Shown piece by piece: positions 35,178 through 44,053 of a DNA stretch of 64,000 nucleotides; positions within the stretch are counted from its first letter, which is position 1; each line of letters opens with the position of its first letter. The stretch is taken from contig NZ_JADQDQ010000003.1 in NCBI RefSeq assembly GCF_015694725.1, forward strand, positions 124,001-188,000, in the 5' to 3' direction. The DNA is from Hymenobacter jeongseonensis. Its GTDB lineage: Bacteria > Bacteroidota > Bacteroidia > Cytophagales > Hymenobacteraceae. The translations under genes and the position numbers were made by a program. The notes under the pieces are model-generated. The model had not been told where the DNA came from, did no database searches, and saw only the letters and a program-made list of their open reading frames with translations.

Positions 35178-35882
35178 ATGAATATTTTCATCAACGACAT
35201 TCCGCTGGTTATTAAAAAACTGAGCGAAAAGGTGTATAAACACAAGTTTGACTTGGTTCTTAACCCCGACGATGATTTCACGTCGAAAGATTTGGTGGGC
35301 GACGTGCTGGTGCGCGACGCCGGCCCGTTGTTTATCGACCGCCTATTGCGCCTAATGGAGGTGAAAAAGCTGAAAAAGCTGAAATCCCTCACCATGCTGG
35401 TCAAAAAGAAAAAGCACGTCATCCTGCATTTCAAAGACCAGTTCAAAATTGCCAAAGCCGGTGGCGGTTTGGTCGTGAAAGACGACCAAGTGCTGATGAT
35501 TTACCGCCTCGGCAAATGGGACTTGCCGAAAGGCAAGCTGAAGAGCGACGAAGACACGGCCGTGGGCGCCCTGCGCGAGGTTGAAGAGGAAACGAACATC
35601 AAGCTGGAACTCGGCGAAAAGCTGCCCAGCACCTGGCACAGCTACGCTTACAAAGGCAACAAGATGCTGAAAAAGACCGATTGGTACCTTATGAAATCGC
35701 TGGATGACAGCCTGATGAAGCCCCAGACGGAAGAATACATTGAGGAGGTGCGTTGGATGTCGCCCCAGGAAGCATTGGCCAAACTGGAGGATTCGTACGC
35801 CTCCATTGCGTTGGTGGTGCGGCACTACCTCAACAACATGGCTGGAAAGCCCGCCAAAGTGACGCCCGCTACCGGGAAATAG
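35178..35882 (+). CDS. NUDIX hydrolase
   Basis: The ATG at 35178 gives 234 residues. The N-terminal 90 residues are specific to the Bacteroidota version (MNIFINDIPLVIKK..., KKLKKLKSLTMLVKKKKHVILHF). The Nudix box lies at 119-141, GKLKSDEDTAVGALREVEEETNI, with the Gly of REUxEExGU replaced by Thr. Nudix enzymes cleave nucleoside diphosphates linked to another group. The open frame continues upstream to 34950 but overlaps the divergent phosphodiesterase gene, so the internal ATG is preferred. Confidence 0.88.
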   Translation: MNIFINDIPLVIKKLSEKVYKHKFDLVLNPDDDFTSKDLVGDVLVRDAGPLFIDRLLRLMEVKKLKKLKSLTMLVKKKKHVILHFKDQFKIAKAGGGLVVKDDQVLMIYRLGKWDLPKGKLKSDEDTAVGALREVEEETNIKLELGEKLPSTWHSYAYKGNKMLKKTDWYLMKSLDDSLMKPQTEEYIEEVRWMSPQEALAKLEDSYASIALVVRHYLNNMAGKPAKVTPATGK

Positions 35883-35898
35883 CGCTATATTGGCGGCT

Positions 35899-36399
35899 AT
35901 GAGGCCGGGATTATTGGTTTTTCTTACATTAGGGGGGCTCATGGGTGCTTGTTCCGGCGCTCATGAGCCCCCGCATACCCAGCCAGTAGGTGTAGTAGCC
36001 AAGGCCGTTCGGAACAAGCCTGTGCTAAATGTGCCCAGCTTGCTCAGTTTGCCGATTGGCGAATTGGGCCAGCGGCTGGGTCCTCAAATGCCAGTACCGC
36101 ATGGATTTATTGACCCGGTGCTGGCGCCTTTGGCCAAAACCGACGAAAGGATAGATTCTTCTGCGCTTTTTCGGTACCAAGGATTGTCCCTCATTGCCTC
36201 TTATGACTACCGAACGGGCCAGGTGAGCAACCTGTTGCTGCTAGGTACCGACGAGCAGCAGCTAATGAGCAGCGCCAACTTGCAGCTTGGGGATGACGAT
36301 TATTTGGTGCTGCCGGTTTTTGAAGAGCATCACCTCAGCCGTTTGCTGGGCATACGCGTGATTGCGACCGCAGTGGGCCAACAAGCCATTCGTTATTGA
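35899..36399 (+). CDS. hypothetical lipoprotein
   Basis: A 166-residue protein starting MRPGLLVFLTLGGLMGAC, with a lipobox Cys near residue 18. The mature part has no recognised domain; it has several short hydrophobic strands (LLSLPIGELGQRLG, SLIASYDYRTGQVSNLLLLG, DDDYLVLPVFEEHHLSRLLGIRVI) like a small beta-rich periplasmic protein. It follows the Nudix gene by 16 bases and is probably co-transcribed. Function unknown. Confidence 0.68.
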   Translation: MRPGLLVFLTLGGLMGACSGAHEPPHTQPVGVVAKAVRNKPVLNVPSLLSLPIGELGQRLGPQMPVPHGFIDPVLAPLAKTDERIDSSALFRYQGLSLIASYDYRTGQVSNLLLLGTDEQQLMSSANLQLGDDDYLVLPVFEEHHLSRLLGIRVIATAVGQQAIRY

Positions 36400-36516
36400 G
36401 GCGCTACAGACGCAACAAATTGGGTCAAGTGGCCGTCGAAAAGGCTCGGCGTGGGTGCCCTCTTCCGGCAAGCACAGGCCCTGTTACCTACGTTTTACTA
36501 GCACGAAGCTAGGCTG

Positions 36517-36984
36517 CTACTTTGCGAGCGGTGGCAACGAAAAGGGTAAAAAAGCATCCACATTGCCGCCAAAACGGTGAATGTCCCGGATGATGGTGCT
36601 GCTGATGGCTCCCAACGTGGGGGAGGTTAGTAGAAACACGGTTTCCAAGCCCGGGTTCACGTGCTGGTTGCCGTAGGCAATGGGCTTTTCGTACTCAAAA
36701 TCCGGGCTGTTTCGCAGGCCCCGCAACAGGAAATGGGCCCCAACTTCGCGGGCAAACTCTGCCGTAAGCCCCTGAAAGGTGCGTACCGAAACCCGTGGCT
36801 CGTCCCGAAATACGGCAGCAATAAGGTCTTGCATTTGCTCAATAGGCAGGTAGCGTTGCTTGCTGCTGTTGGTGCCAATGGCCACGATAACCTCGTCGAA
36901 CAAAGCTACCCCACGCTGTACCACGTCGAGGTGGCCGTTGGTGAAAGGGTCGAAGGAACCGGGAAAAACGGCAATGCGGGGCAT
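36517..36984 (-). CDS. coaD: phosphopantetheine adenylyltransferase
   Basis: The start MPRIAVFPGSFDPFTNGH gives 155 residues, the family length. Nucleotidyltransferase motifs: FPGSFDPFTNGH (7-18) and the C-terminal ISSTIIRD. It transfers AMP from ATP to 4'-phosphopantetheine to give dephospho-CoA, the penultimate step of CoA biosynthesis. It lies 10 bases after the DUF3822 gene, a pairing common in Bacteroidota. Confidence 0.95.
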   Translation of the reverse strand: MPRIAVFPGSFDPFTNGHLDVVQRGVALFDEVIVAIGTNSSKQRYLPIEQMQDLIAAVFRDEPRVSVRTFQGLTAEFAREVGAHFLLRGLRNSPDFEYEKPIAYGNQHVNPGLETVFLLTSPTLGAISSTIIRDIHRFGGNVDAFLPFSLPPLAK

Positions 36985-36994
36985 GGGCAAACCT

Positions 36995-37864
36995 TTACGC
37001 AAAGTGCAGGCCGAATAAGTCGAAATAACGGTACTCAAACACGTCGTTGAGTCGGTAGCTGTATTGCACGTTGCCGGGCCGGGGGCCAAAACGGACGTTG
37101 CGCAAATAGGTGCGCAGCAAGCTGAAAATCGCGGAATCAGGCATCAACTCGCCCCAAACGGTAACTTCATCTTGGTCGGGGTCTAGGTTGAGCTCCTGCA
37201 TCACGAGAATGGTGTAGTAGACAACATCCTCGGCCGTGGTGCAAGGAAAAACATTGCAGTACTCCAGGTGCTGGCCCATCACCACCAGCGTCAGCTCCTG
37301 CTGGCCGGGGTTGAGGTAGAGGCGGCGGGGGGCTGCGGCTCCCCGCTGATGCACGAGGCCCGCTAGCAGCGCACTGGTGTGGTGCAGCATGCGGCCCGTG
37401 GACCCGTGGGTGGCGGCCAGCCAGTCGGCCAGCGCCGCATCAGCGGCGAACACGTTCACCAGTTCCATGCCGGGGTGGGTGGTGTGGCGCACGGTTTCGG
37501 TGGGCGTGAGGGTGTGGTGCAGGCGCAGGGCCGCAGCTTCGTCGCCGGGCCGGAACAGGGGCGCTGGCAGCAGCGTGAAGGCCCGGCCCGTGACGGCTAG
37601 CCGCACCGCGTTCCAGCCGCGCTGGTTCAAAAAATCGTGCTGCGCGGCCAGGGCCGGCACGCCCCCGGCGGCTAGCGGATACTCTTCAAGGGCCACGAAC
37701 TTGTTGCGTTCCACATCGGCAGCCGCAAGGTAGAGGCGGGAGGGCCCAGCCAGCAAGTACAGGTTGTAAGCGGCGGGGTTGGCGGGGTCAAACGTCTCGT
37801 CGCGCAAGCGCAGGTGGGAAGACGGCGCAGCCGTGGAAGCAGAAGAAGCAGCAGAGGCAGGCAC
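36995..37864 (-). CDS. DUF3822 family protein
   Basis: A 289-residue protein of the Bacteroidota-specific DUF3822 family. Features are LYLLAGPSRLYLAAADVERNKFVALEEYPL, then GRMLHHTSALLAGLV, LYLNPGQQELTLVVMGQHLEYCNVFPCTTAEDVVYYTILVMQELNLDPDQDEVTVWGEL and the terminal YRYFDLFGLHFA. The fold looks like a split actin/ASKHA-like ATPase without clear phosphate loops. Adjacent to coaD, the typical neighbourhood. Function unknown. Confidence 0.85.
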   Translation of the reverse strand: MPASAASSASTAAPSSHLRLRDETFDPANPAAYNLYLLAGPSRLYLAAADVERNKFVALEEYPLAAGGVPALAAQHDFLNQRGWNAVRLAVTGRAFTLLPAPLFRPGDEAAALRLHHTLTPTETVRHTTHPGMELVNVFAADAALADWLAATHGSTGRMLHHTSALLAGLVHQRGAAAPRRLYLNPGQQELTLVVMGQHLEYCNVFPCTTAEDVVYYTILVMQELNLDPDQDEVTVWGELMPDSAIFSLLRTYLRNVRFGPRPGNVQYSYRLNDVFEYRYFDLFGLHFA

Positions 37865-37992
37865 AAATCGAAGCTAAACGGGCGCAATGGCCGGGGCTAA
37901 AGATAATGCCTCGCTTCATGAAGAATGAAGCACTCCGAACGCAAGAATCGAAAATGCAAACGGAAAACCTGGGTCAGCCCAATGCGTACGCG

Positions 37993-38496
37993 CTAGGCGA
38001 AATGGGTCTGCGGCACGAATACGTCGTCGACACTGAGCACCATGCGCAGCACCGGATGTACTTGAGCCGATGGTAGTTGCATGAGCTGACGCGGGGTGAA
38101 CCAAGCCAATTCCGTGAGCAATTGCCGGTCTGCGGAATGCTCGGGGTCGTGCCCCAGGACGGGCTGGGCTTGTTCCTCGTTCACCACCTCAAAAAACAGC
38201 TCAAGGGCTTGCAATTTATCGGTAGCGAATTCGTGGAGGTGCAGAAAACGGCCTGGCGTTGCGTTCAAGCCCGTTTCCTCGTGGAATTCCCGGACCAAGG
38301 CCTCGCGAATGCTCTCGCCAAACTGCCAGCCGCCGCCCGGTGGCGACCAAAAAGGTTCGCCATTGGCCAGCAGTCCGCGGTGGGCCGCCAGCAGAATGGC
38401 GCCGTCGCGCAACAGCAGCCCCCCCACCCGGACCCGCACCTGGCCAGTGTAAGCCTGAAGCAGGGCATCGGGAGAAGTAATAATCGAAGTAGGCAT
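37993..38496 (-). CDS. NUDIX hydrolase
   Basis: A 167-residue protein with a complete Nudix box at residues 55-77 (GGWQFGESIREALVREFHEETGL) and the upstream WSPPGG. It resembles MutT/ADP-ribose pyrophosphatase-like housecleaning enzymes; specificity cannot be read from the sequence. It is the first gene of a minus-strand series with DUF3822 and coaD, but a 128-base gap makes co-transcription uncertain. Confidence 0.92.
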   Translation of the reverse strand: MPTSIITSPDALLQAYTGQVRVRVGGLLLRDGAILLAAHRGLLANGEPFWSPPGGGWQFGESIREALVREFHEETGLNATPGRFLHLHEFATDKLQALELFFEVVNEEQAQPVLGHDPEHSADRQLLTELAWFTPRQLMQLPSAQVHPVLRMVLSVDDVFVPQTHFA

Positions 38497-38616
38497 GGTG
38501 GTGGTCGGGCACCCCAGCGGAGTTAGAAATCGGCGCCCGGTGTTGTACGGCTAACGGCAGGCTGCTGACATTGTTTTAATTCAACTGCGAAAAGAAAGCC
38601 CAAGCCGCGGCCCCCG

Positions 38617-39204
38617 TTAAATACGCATGCGCCGCCGGGCCCGCCAGCGGCCCAGTTGGCTCAGCATGAATACCAGGAGCAGCAGCACCACGCCCGCCGC
38701 CACCAGCGGCAGCAGCAGCGTAAAAGCTACTCCGCCCACGGCCAGCGCGTTTTCCGCTGTGGCCACCACGGGGTTGCCGAGGCCCCCGGTGGTGACGGCC
38801 GAAGCCCCTCGCAGCAGCGCCGTACCGGTTTGAATGATGCCGGCCGTGCCGCCGCCTACCAGCACGCCCAGCGTCCAGCGCAGGGTGGGGTCGAGGTGGG
38901 GCAGGGCCGACGTCATGAGAATGGTGCCGGCAACGAAGGACGCCGGCGTGGTGAGCGTATCGAGGAAGTGGTCGACAACCGGGATATAATAGCCCGCTAT
39001 TTCCACCAAAGTGGCCGTGGCCAGGGTAATCAGGGCCGGCCAGCTACCCAGCCACGCAAATCCTGAGGCGGGCGTCATGTAGTCGAAATGATAAGCCAGA
39101 CTGGCCGCCAGCAAGGGCACAAACACTCGGAACCCGCTGGAAGCGGCCAGCCCGAGGCCCAGCGCGCCGGCCACCAGAAACTGCATCATTGGCAATTGGT
39201 CCAT
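38617..39204 (-). CDS. DUF4126 membrane protein
   Basis: A 195-residue protein with about five hydrophobic helices, Gly/Ala/Leu-rich, starting near LVAGALGLGLAASSGFRVFVPLL. The SSGFRVFVPLL motif and DHFLDTLTTPASFVAG are typical of DUF4126. The C-terminus is strongly basic (RWRARRRMRI), probably cytoplasmic. The exact start among Met1, Met6 and Met7 is open. Function unknown. Confidence 0.82.
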   Translation of the reverse strand: MDQLPMMQFLVAGALGLGLAASSGFRVFVPLLAASLAYHFDYMTPASGFAWLGSWPALITLATATLVEIAGYYIPVVDHFLDTLTTPASFVAGTILMTSALPHLDPTLRWTLGVLVGGGTAGIIQTGTALLRGASAVTTGGLGNPVVATAENALAVGGVAFTLLLPLVAAGVVLLLLVFMLSQLGRWRARRRMRI

Positions 39205-39257
39205 CTGCTTAAGGAGCTAATGTGAAGGATGAAGGCAGGCGCCCGCCCCGAAGCCAG

Positions 39258-39265
39258 TACCTTTG
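39258..39265 (+). promoter_or_regulatory. possible -7 box upstream of the hotdog gene
   Basis: TACCTTTG lies in the intergenic space between divergent genes, 154 bases before the start at 39420. No -33 element was found, so it is only a candidate. Confidence 0.3.
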
Positions 39266-39419
39266 GGTATCTATCTGCTAATGGCGTTTGTCGTGGCCGC
39301 AAAGCCATTCTGGGGGCCAGTAAGCAGGTTTTCGAATCAAACCAAAACAGAAAGCGGTGCCAGTGCCGGGCCCAATAGTTGGCCCAGCCCGGGTACCTCA
39401 GCAAACATAAACGTTTTCA

Positions 39420-39866
39420 GTGTCTATTAACTCAGAAAAAGTCGCCTCGGCCGATACTGCCGCCGAACTCGAAGTCCGCATCCGCCGCAAGCTCACCCGC
39501 CAGCGCTTCATGCACCTCATCGGGGCCGATTTGACGGTGATAACCCCCGGCCGGGTCGAAGCGGAGCTCGTCATGGGCGAGCAGCACCAGCAGCAGCGCG
39601 GTTTTGCCCACGGCGGCCTCATCGCCACCCTGGCCGATTTGGTGGCCGGCTTTGCCGGCGTCACCCTCATTCCCGACCATTTCGGGCTGGTGACCTCCGA
39701 TTTGAAAATCTCCTACCTGCATCCCGGCGTCGGGCAGAAATTAAAAGCCATCGGCTGGGTGTTGAAAGCCGGCCGGCGCCTGCAATTCTGCGAAGCCGAA
39801 GTGTGGTGCGATGACTTGCTAATTGCCAAGGCCAGCGCCACCATGGCGGTGATTGAGCCGCAGTAA
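39420..39866 (+). CDS. PaaI-type hotdog-fold thioesterase
   Basis: A 148-residue protein with a GTG start. The hotdog helix signature is GFAHGGLIATLADLVAGFAG (HGGL at 64-67), followed by strands TSDLKISYLHP and KAIGWVLKAGRRLQFCEAEVW. PaaI-like enzymes hydrolyse acyl-CoA thioesters, often phenylacetyl-CoA derivatives, and act as tetramers in the cytoplasm. It has no paa neighbours, so the substrate is unknown. Confidence 0.9.
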   Translation: MSINSEKVASADTAAELEVRIRRKLTRQRFMHLIGADLTVITPGRVEAELVMGEQHQQQRGFAHGGLIATLADLVAGFAGVTLIPDHFGLVTSDLKISYLHPGVGQKLKAIGWVLKAGRRLQFCEAEVWCDDLLIAKASATMAVIEPQ

Positions 39867-40008
39867 CCAAAAAATGAAAACGCACCAGAGGTTAGGTGAG
39901 CGGACCTTTTAGCCCCGCGGACTCTGAGATGACTGAGCTCAACGTGGAATCTTCAACGGCGGCGGTGCTTATCCCTATTTTGAGCGTGAAGCAGGATTTA
40001 CGAAACAT

Positions 40009-41439
40009 ATGTTAAAACTTCGCACCCCGTCCGTTCGCGACTATTTTCCTTACGAGCCCACCGACGACCAAGCTCAGCTATTCACGCAACTTGATGCGTT
40101 TTTGCGCGACGACCTGCCGGGCCGTAAGGTTTTTGTGCTGCGTGGCTATGCGGGCACGGGCAAAACCACCGTGGTCAGCGCCCTGGTACAGTGGCTGCAC
40201 AAGCTCCAGCGCAAATACACGCTGATGGCCCCCACCGGCCGCGCTGCCAAGGTGATGGCCGGCTACGCAGGCGTGCCCGCCAGCACCATCCACAAGAAAA
40301 TCTACCGCCAGACCTCCGGCTCGCCTTCCGAACGGCTCAATTTCCAGCGCCAGCCCAACCGCACCGAGCAAACGCTGTACATCGTGGACGAGGCCTCGAT
40401 GATTTCGGACGAGAAAGCCTTTGGCGAAAGCGGTTTGCTGGACGACTTGATGGGGTTTGTGTTCGAGAAAACCAGCAACAAGCTCCTGCTCATCGGCGAC
40501 ACGGCGCAGCTGCCGCCCGTGGGCCAACTCCTGAGTCCGGCCCTCGACCCCGAGTTGCTGGCCCACCGCTTCCGGGCCACCGTGGGCAGCGTGGAGCTGC
40601 GGCAAGTAATGCGTCAGGCCCAGGAATCGGGCATTCTGGTGAATGCTACGGAACTGCGCGAAGAGCTGCGCGAGGAAGTGCCCAATATTCAGCTCCATAC
40701 CAAAGGCTACGGTGACATCTTTAAGATGGGCGGCGACAAGCTGGAAGACGGCTTGCGCTGGGCGTACCGCAATTTTGGGCACGAAAACACGACCATCATC
40801 TGCCGCTCCAATCGCAATGCCAACCAGTATAACCAGCTCATTCGGCGGGCGTTGTTCGATGCCGAGGAGGAGATTGAGGGTGGCGACTATCTGATGGTGG
40901 TGCGCAACAACTACTTCTGGCTGCCCAAGGATTCCGAAATTGGCTTTCTGGCCAACGGCGACTTCCTGCAAATCAGCAAAATCATTCGGCGCGAGGAAGT
41001 GTACGGTTTTCATTTTGCCCAGGCCCAGGTCCGGCTCGTGGATTACCCAGACGAGCCCGAAATCGAAGTAAAGCTGCTACTCGATACCCTGCACACCGAA
41101 AGCCCGGCCTTGCCTTCGGACCGCAACAACGCCTTGTATATGGCCGTGAGCGAAGACTACGCGCACCTGAAAACCAAGGCCGAGCGCTACAAGGAAATGC
41201 GCAAAGACCCGTACCTGAATGCGCTGCAAGTGAAGTTTGCCTACGCCCTGACCTGCCACAAGGCGCAGGGTGGGCAGTGGCAGGCCGTGTTCGTTGACCA
41301 CGGTTTTTTGAAGCCCGACGAGCCGTTGGCGGGTGAGTTTGCGCGGTGGCTGTACACGGCCATCACGCGGGCGTCGGAGCGGTTGTTTTTGCTGAACTTT
41401 CAGCCCAAGCTTTTGAGCGACGTGCCTGAGGAAGAGTGA
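40009..41439 (+). CDS. SF1B DNA helicase (Dda/RecD-like)
   Basis: The 476-residue protein has Walker A GYAGTGKTT (46-54), motif Ia PTGRAAK, VDEAS (126-130), GDTAQLPPV (163-171), and late motifs TCHKAQGGQW and YTAITRASERL. The order and spacing match 5'-3' helicases such as T4 Dda and RecD2. It would unwind DNA during repair or restart; such stand-alone versions are common in Bacteroidota. It is a single-gene unit followed by about 230 bases before the next gene. Confidence 0.9.
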   Translation: MLKLRTPSVRDYFPYEPTDDQAQLFTQLDAFLRDDLPGRKVFVLRGYAGTGKTTVVSALVQWLHKLQRKYTLMAPTGRAAKVMAGYAGVPASTIHKKIYRQTSGSPSERLNFQRQPNRTEQTLYIVDEASMISDEKAFGESGLLDDLMGFVFEKTSNKLLLIGDTAQLPPVGQLLSPALDPELLAHRFRATVGSVELRQVMRQAQESGILVNATELREELREEVPNIQLHTKGYGDIFKMGGDKLEDGLRWAYRNFGHENTTIICRSNRNANQYNQLIRRALFDAEEEIEGGDYLMVVRNNYFWLPKDSEIGFLANGDFLQISKIIRREEVYGFHFAQAQVRLVDYPDEPEIEVKLLLDTLHTESPALPSDRNNALYMAVSEDYAHLKTKAERYKEMRKDPYLNALQVKFAYALTCHKAQGGQWQAVFVDHGFLKPDEPLAGEFARWLYTAITRASERLFLLNFQPKLLSDVPEEE

Positions 41440-41581
41440 AGTAGCAGATTAAGTCAACCGTCTAAAGCGCTCAATACATAAATTTTACAGTAATCTTTTC
41501 TTTCGCAGAATCTTAAGGCTAATGAATTGGTTAAGAGCGTACCTTCGGTGCGCCTTGGGGGCCGCCGGGGCAGTTTGGTCG

Positions 41582-41589
41582 TAAATTTG
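41582..41589 (+). promoter_or_regulatory. -7 box of the DUF1573 gene
   Basis: TAAATTTG matches TAnnTTTG. Two TTGG-like elements lie upstream at unusual spacing. It gives a leader of about 75 bases. Confidence 0.35.
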
Positions 41590-41671
41590 CGTGTCGGCCC
41601 GGAACCAGTAAATTTGTTCATCCCAACTTTTTCCGCGAACTCTTCTCATTCTTATTATTTTTTTCCGCCTC

Positions 41672-42199
41672 ATGAAAAAAACCTTGCTTCTCGCCCTGAG
41701 CCTGACCGCTGCCGCTTACTCTGCGCAAGCCCAGGTTGCCAAGCCCGCCGCTAAAGCAGTTGGCCCGGTTGCCGGTCCCGCCATCACGTTCGAAGAGTCG
41801 AAATATGACTTTGGTTCGGTAGCCCAGGGCGGTGTGGTTGACCATACCTTCAAATTCAAAAACACAGGCACGGCTCCCCTCGTGATTTCCAACATTGGCG
41901 TGAGCTGCGGTTGCACCACTCCCGAGTGGACCAAAACGCCGGTGATGCCCGGCAAAACCGGCACCATCAGTGCCCACTTCAACACGGCCGGCAAAATCGG
42001 CATGCAGAACAAAGTGCTGACCATCGAGTCCAATTCGCCCGCCGGCAGCACCACCGTTTCGCTGGTAGGCGAAGTGAAAGAGCCTTCGGCCTCGGCTACT
42101 TCGGATGCCCGCGCTGATGCCACAACTGCCACGCCAACTGCTGGTAAAAAAGTAAAAGAAAAGACCACCGATTCAAAATTCAAAGCCAAAGTGAAGTAA
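41672..42199 (+). CDS. DUF1573 (ASH-like) exported protein
   Basis: The 175-residue protein has a signal peptide (MKKTLLLALSLTAAAYSAQA) and one DUF1573 domain of immunoglobulin-like fold: ITFEESKYDFGSVAQGGVVDHTFKFKNTGTAPLVISNIGVSCGCTTPEW, then PGKTGTISAHFNTAGK. The SCGCT motif is diagnostic. The C-terminal 40 residues are Ala/Thr/Lys-rich and disordered. Such periplasmic proteins are abundant in Bacteroidota; the role is probably structural binding. A strong terminator follows. Confidence 0.92.
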   Translation: MKKTLLLALSLTAAAYSAQAQVAKPAAKAVGPVAGPAITFEESKYDFGSVAQGGVVDHTFKFKNTGTAPLVISNIGVSCGCTTPEWTKTPVMPGKTGTISAHFNTAGKIGMQNKVLTIESNSPAGSTTVSLVGEVKEPSASATSDARADATTATPTAGKKVKEKTTDSKFKAKVK

Positions 42200-42216
42200 G
42201 CTTTCACCCATTGCTG

Positions 42217-42263
42217 CTACAGAAAAAGGGCTATCCGCACTGCGGATAGCCCTTTTTCTGTAG
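42217..42263. terminator. bidirectional terminator
   Basis: Perfect 23-bp arms (42217-42239 / 42241-42263) contain an A5/T5 block. It closes the DUF1573 gene and, on the minus strand, the run ending in DUF423. Confidence 0.92.
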
Positions 42264-42279
42264 TCAGGTTTTGTAGCGG

Positions 42280-42657
42280 CTACAGCTTGCGCACGGCCAG
42301 CAGTAAACTAAGCCAGCCGCCCAGCAGCAGCAGCCCGCCGATGGGTGCCACCGCCCCCAACTTGGTGATGCCTGTGAAACACAACGCATAAAGCGAGCCG
42401 CTGAAAATGATAATGCCTCCCACCCAGAGCCAGCCCGTGGTGCCCAGCGCCCGCAGTTCGGGCCGCACGGCCCACAGAACGCCAATGGCCAAAAGCGCCA
42501 GTGCGTGGTAAAACTGGTAGCGAACCGCGGTTTCAAAGGTGTCGAAGCGGCCGGATTTTTCCAGGGTTTCGCGCAGGCCATGGGCGCCAAATGCGCCGAT
42601 GGCCACGCCCAGGCCCCCGAGCAGGGCCGCAAGTTGAAGGAGAAGGCGAGCAGTCAT
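42280..42657 (-). CDS. DUF423 family membrane protein
   Basis: A 125-residue, four-helix protein. GAFGAHGL, RYQFYHALALLAIG, IIIFSGSLYAL and APIGGLLLLGGW are the DUF423 (YgdD) signatures. Function unknown in the family. It is the last gene of a minus-strand run after the PDZ/aspartyl protease gene (63 bases apart). Confidence 0.92.
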   Translation of the reverse strand: MTARLLLQLAALLGGLGVAIGAFGAHGLRETLEKSGRFDTFETAVRYQFYHALALLAIGVLWAVRPELRALGTTGWLWVGGIIIFSGSLYALCFTGITKLGAVAPIGGLLLLGGWLSLLLAVRKL

Positions 42658-42719
42658 TGAAAAAGAGAAAAAGAGAAGAAGTTGCGCCGAAGGTACGGAC
42701 CGATGCCACGGTGCGGCCG

Positions 42720-43985
42720 TCAGATTTGCCGCTTCAGGCGCACGGAAGCGGTATGCAGGTTGCCGTTGCGCCGCCGCAGTACCATAAACAAAGCCCGGCC
42801 GTCTTCAGAGTGCAACATGCGGTCGAGTTGGGTAAGCGAGTAAGCATTGGCCGGAGTAAAGTTGATACTTATCAGCTCATCGTCAACGGCTAAGCCGGCG
42901 GCTTCGGCGGGGGAATTGGCCATGACGCGTAGCACGAAAAACCGCCGGTACTTTGGACCGGTCGCCAATAATTCGATGCCGCACATGTCGTGCTCAAAAG
43001 GTTCGCGGAATCTGGTGTTAGGCCTCAACAGCAACCGCCGGTTAGGGTAGTCGACGACGAGGTAAAAGCGCTTGAGAAGTTCGTAGCCGATGTTTCCATT
43101 GCGCGGAATCTCAATGCGGCGATGCACATCGGCGGCGTTGGGATAAGAAGTGAGCACCGAGCGCATAGTATAGCGGCCCAACTGTAATTCAGGCACTCGA
43201 CCGAGGTAGCCTTCGACTAGGCCCGTAAGCCCGCGGCCAAGGTCAGCGGAAAGGCGTTGCGCAGGGAGTTTAAGGCGTGGGTCAGAATCTATTTCAATCG
43301 ATAGTGCATGGCTGGCGCCGGTGTCCAATACCAGCTTAAGTGGTAATGTGAGCGAATCAGTGACCTTGACGGGCGTGGTGATGTAGGCTTTGTTGTTCTC
43401 CAACGACAGCGGGATAGCGGCCCAATTTTTCCCGCTTGGGGCTTTATATGTAGCCGGATTGCTGAGCAGGATTTCGCCCTGTTCGGGCCGGAGCGTTACC
43501 ACAAAGCTGCGAAACAGCTCCGACCCCAAGATGCCGTGAATGGGCATGCCGATGTAGCCGGATAGGTTCAGCACGTCTTCCGAAATAACCAACCACGACA
43601 TGTGGGCCGCAATTGCGCCGGGAATCTCCACCCGGATGCTGTCGGTTTGGTAGGCCAGCAGCCCGGTGCTGGCCCCGCCCGCACCTACCACTCGAAACTT
43701 CTCGCCCTGCCGCATTCGCAGCGAATCGGCCAGGCTGGGGGACGTAATAATGGACGTGTTGACGCCGGTGTCCAGCAAAAAATTGTACGGGCCGGAATTA
43801 TTAAGCCGCGCGCTTACCACCAGGAGGTTGCGCTGAAGCTGAATGGGAACCCGAACGCTCCGCCGCCGGCTGTTCGCCAACACAAACGGCGCCGGTTCCT
43901 GGCCGGTTTGGGCCTGCGCGGGGCGGCCCATATCCCAGCAAAAGCTTAGGAAAACAAGCAAACACACAAAACGCAGGGCCAACAT
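42720..43985 (-). CDS. retropepsin-like aspartyl protease with PDZ domain
   Basis: The 421-residue exported protein (signal up to about AQAQ, 26) has two aspartyl-protease lobes, each with a DTG: FLLDTGVNTSI (72-74) and LVLDTGASHAL (221-223). A PDZ-like domain lies at about 340-420 (SPAEAAGLAVDDELISIN). Two DTG lobes in one chain resemble a pepsin-type arrangement built from retropepsin units. It may cleave or bind peptides in the periplasm. It lies 69 bases after menC on the same strand. Confidence 0.85.
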   Translation of the reverse strand: MLALRFVCLLVFLSFCWDMGRPAQAQTGQEPAPFVLANSRRRSVRVPIQLQRNLLVVSARLNNSGPYNFLLDTGVNTSIITSPSLADSLRMRQGEKFRVVGAGGASTGLLAYQTDSIRVEIPGAIAAHMSWLVISEDVLNLSGYIGMPIHGILGSELFRSFVVTLRPEQGEILLSNPATYKAPSGKNWAAIPLSLENNKAYITTPVKVTDSLTLPLKLVLDTGASHALSIEIDSDPRLKLPAQRLSADLGRGLTGLVEGYLGRVPELQLGRYTMRSVLTSYPNAADVHRRIEIPRNGNIGYELLKRFYLVVDYPNRRLLLRPNTRFREPFEHDMCGIELLATGPKYRRFFVLRVMANSPAEAAGLAVDDELISINFTPANAYSLTQLDRMLHSEDGRALFMVLRRRNGNLHTASVRLKRQI

Positions 43986-44053
43986 AGAAAACAGAGCGAA
44001 ACCGGACCGGTAAATAAAGCGAATAAGCAGCGCCTTTACCTAACTGCGCTGCT

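Noticed and set aside
37913..37931. Small hairpin (gcttcat / atgaagc) between a Nudix gene and DUF3822
   Set aside because: Seven base pairs without a T run; likely chance, not listed as a terminator.
40078..41013. Antisense open frame within the helicase gene
   Set aside because: The helicase motifs lie on the plus strand; the antisense product has no family match.
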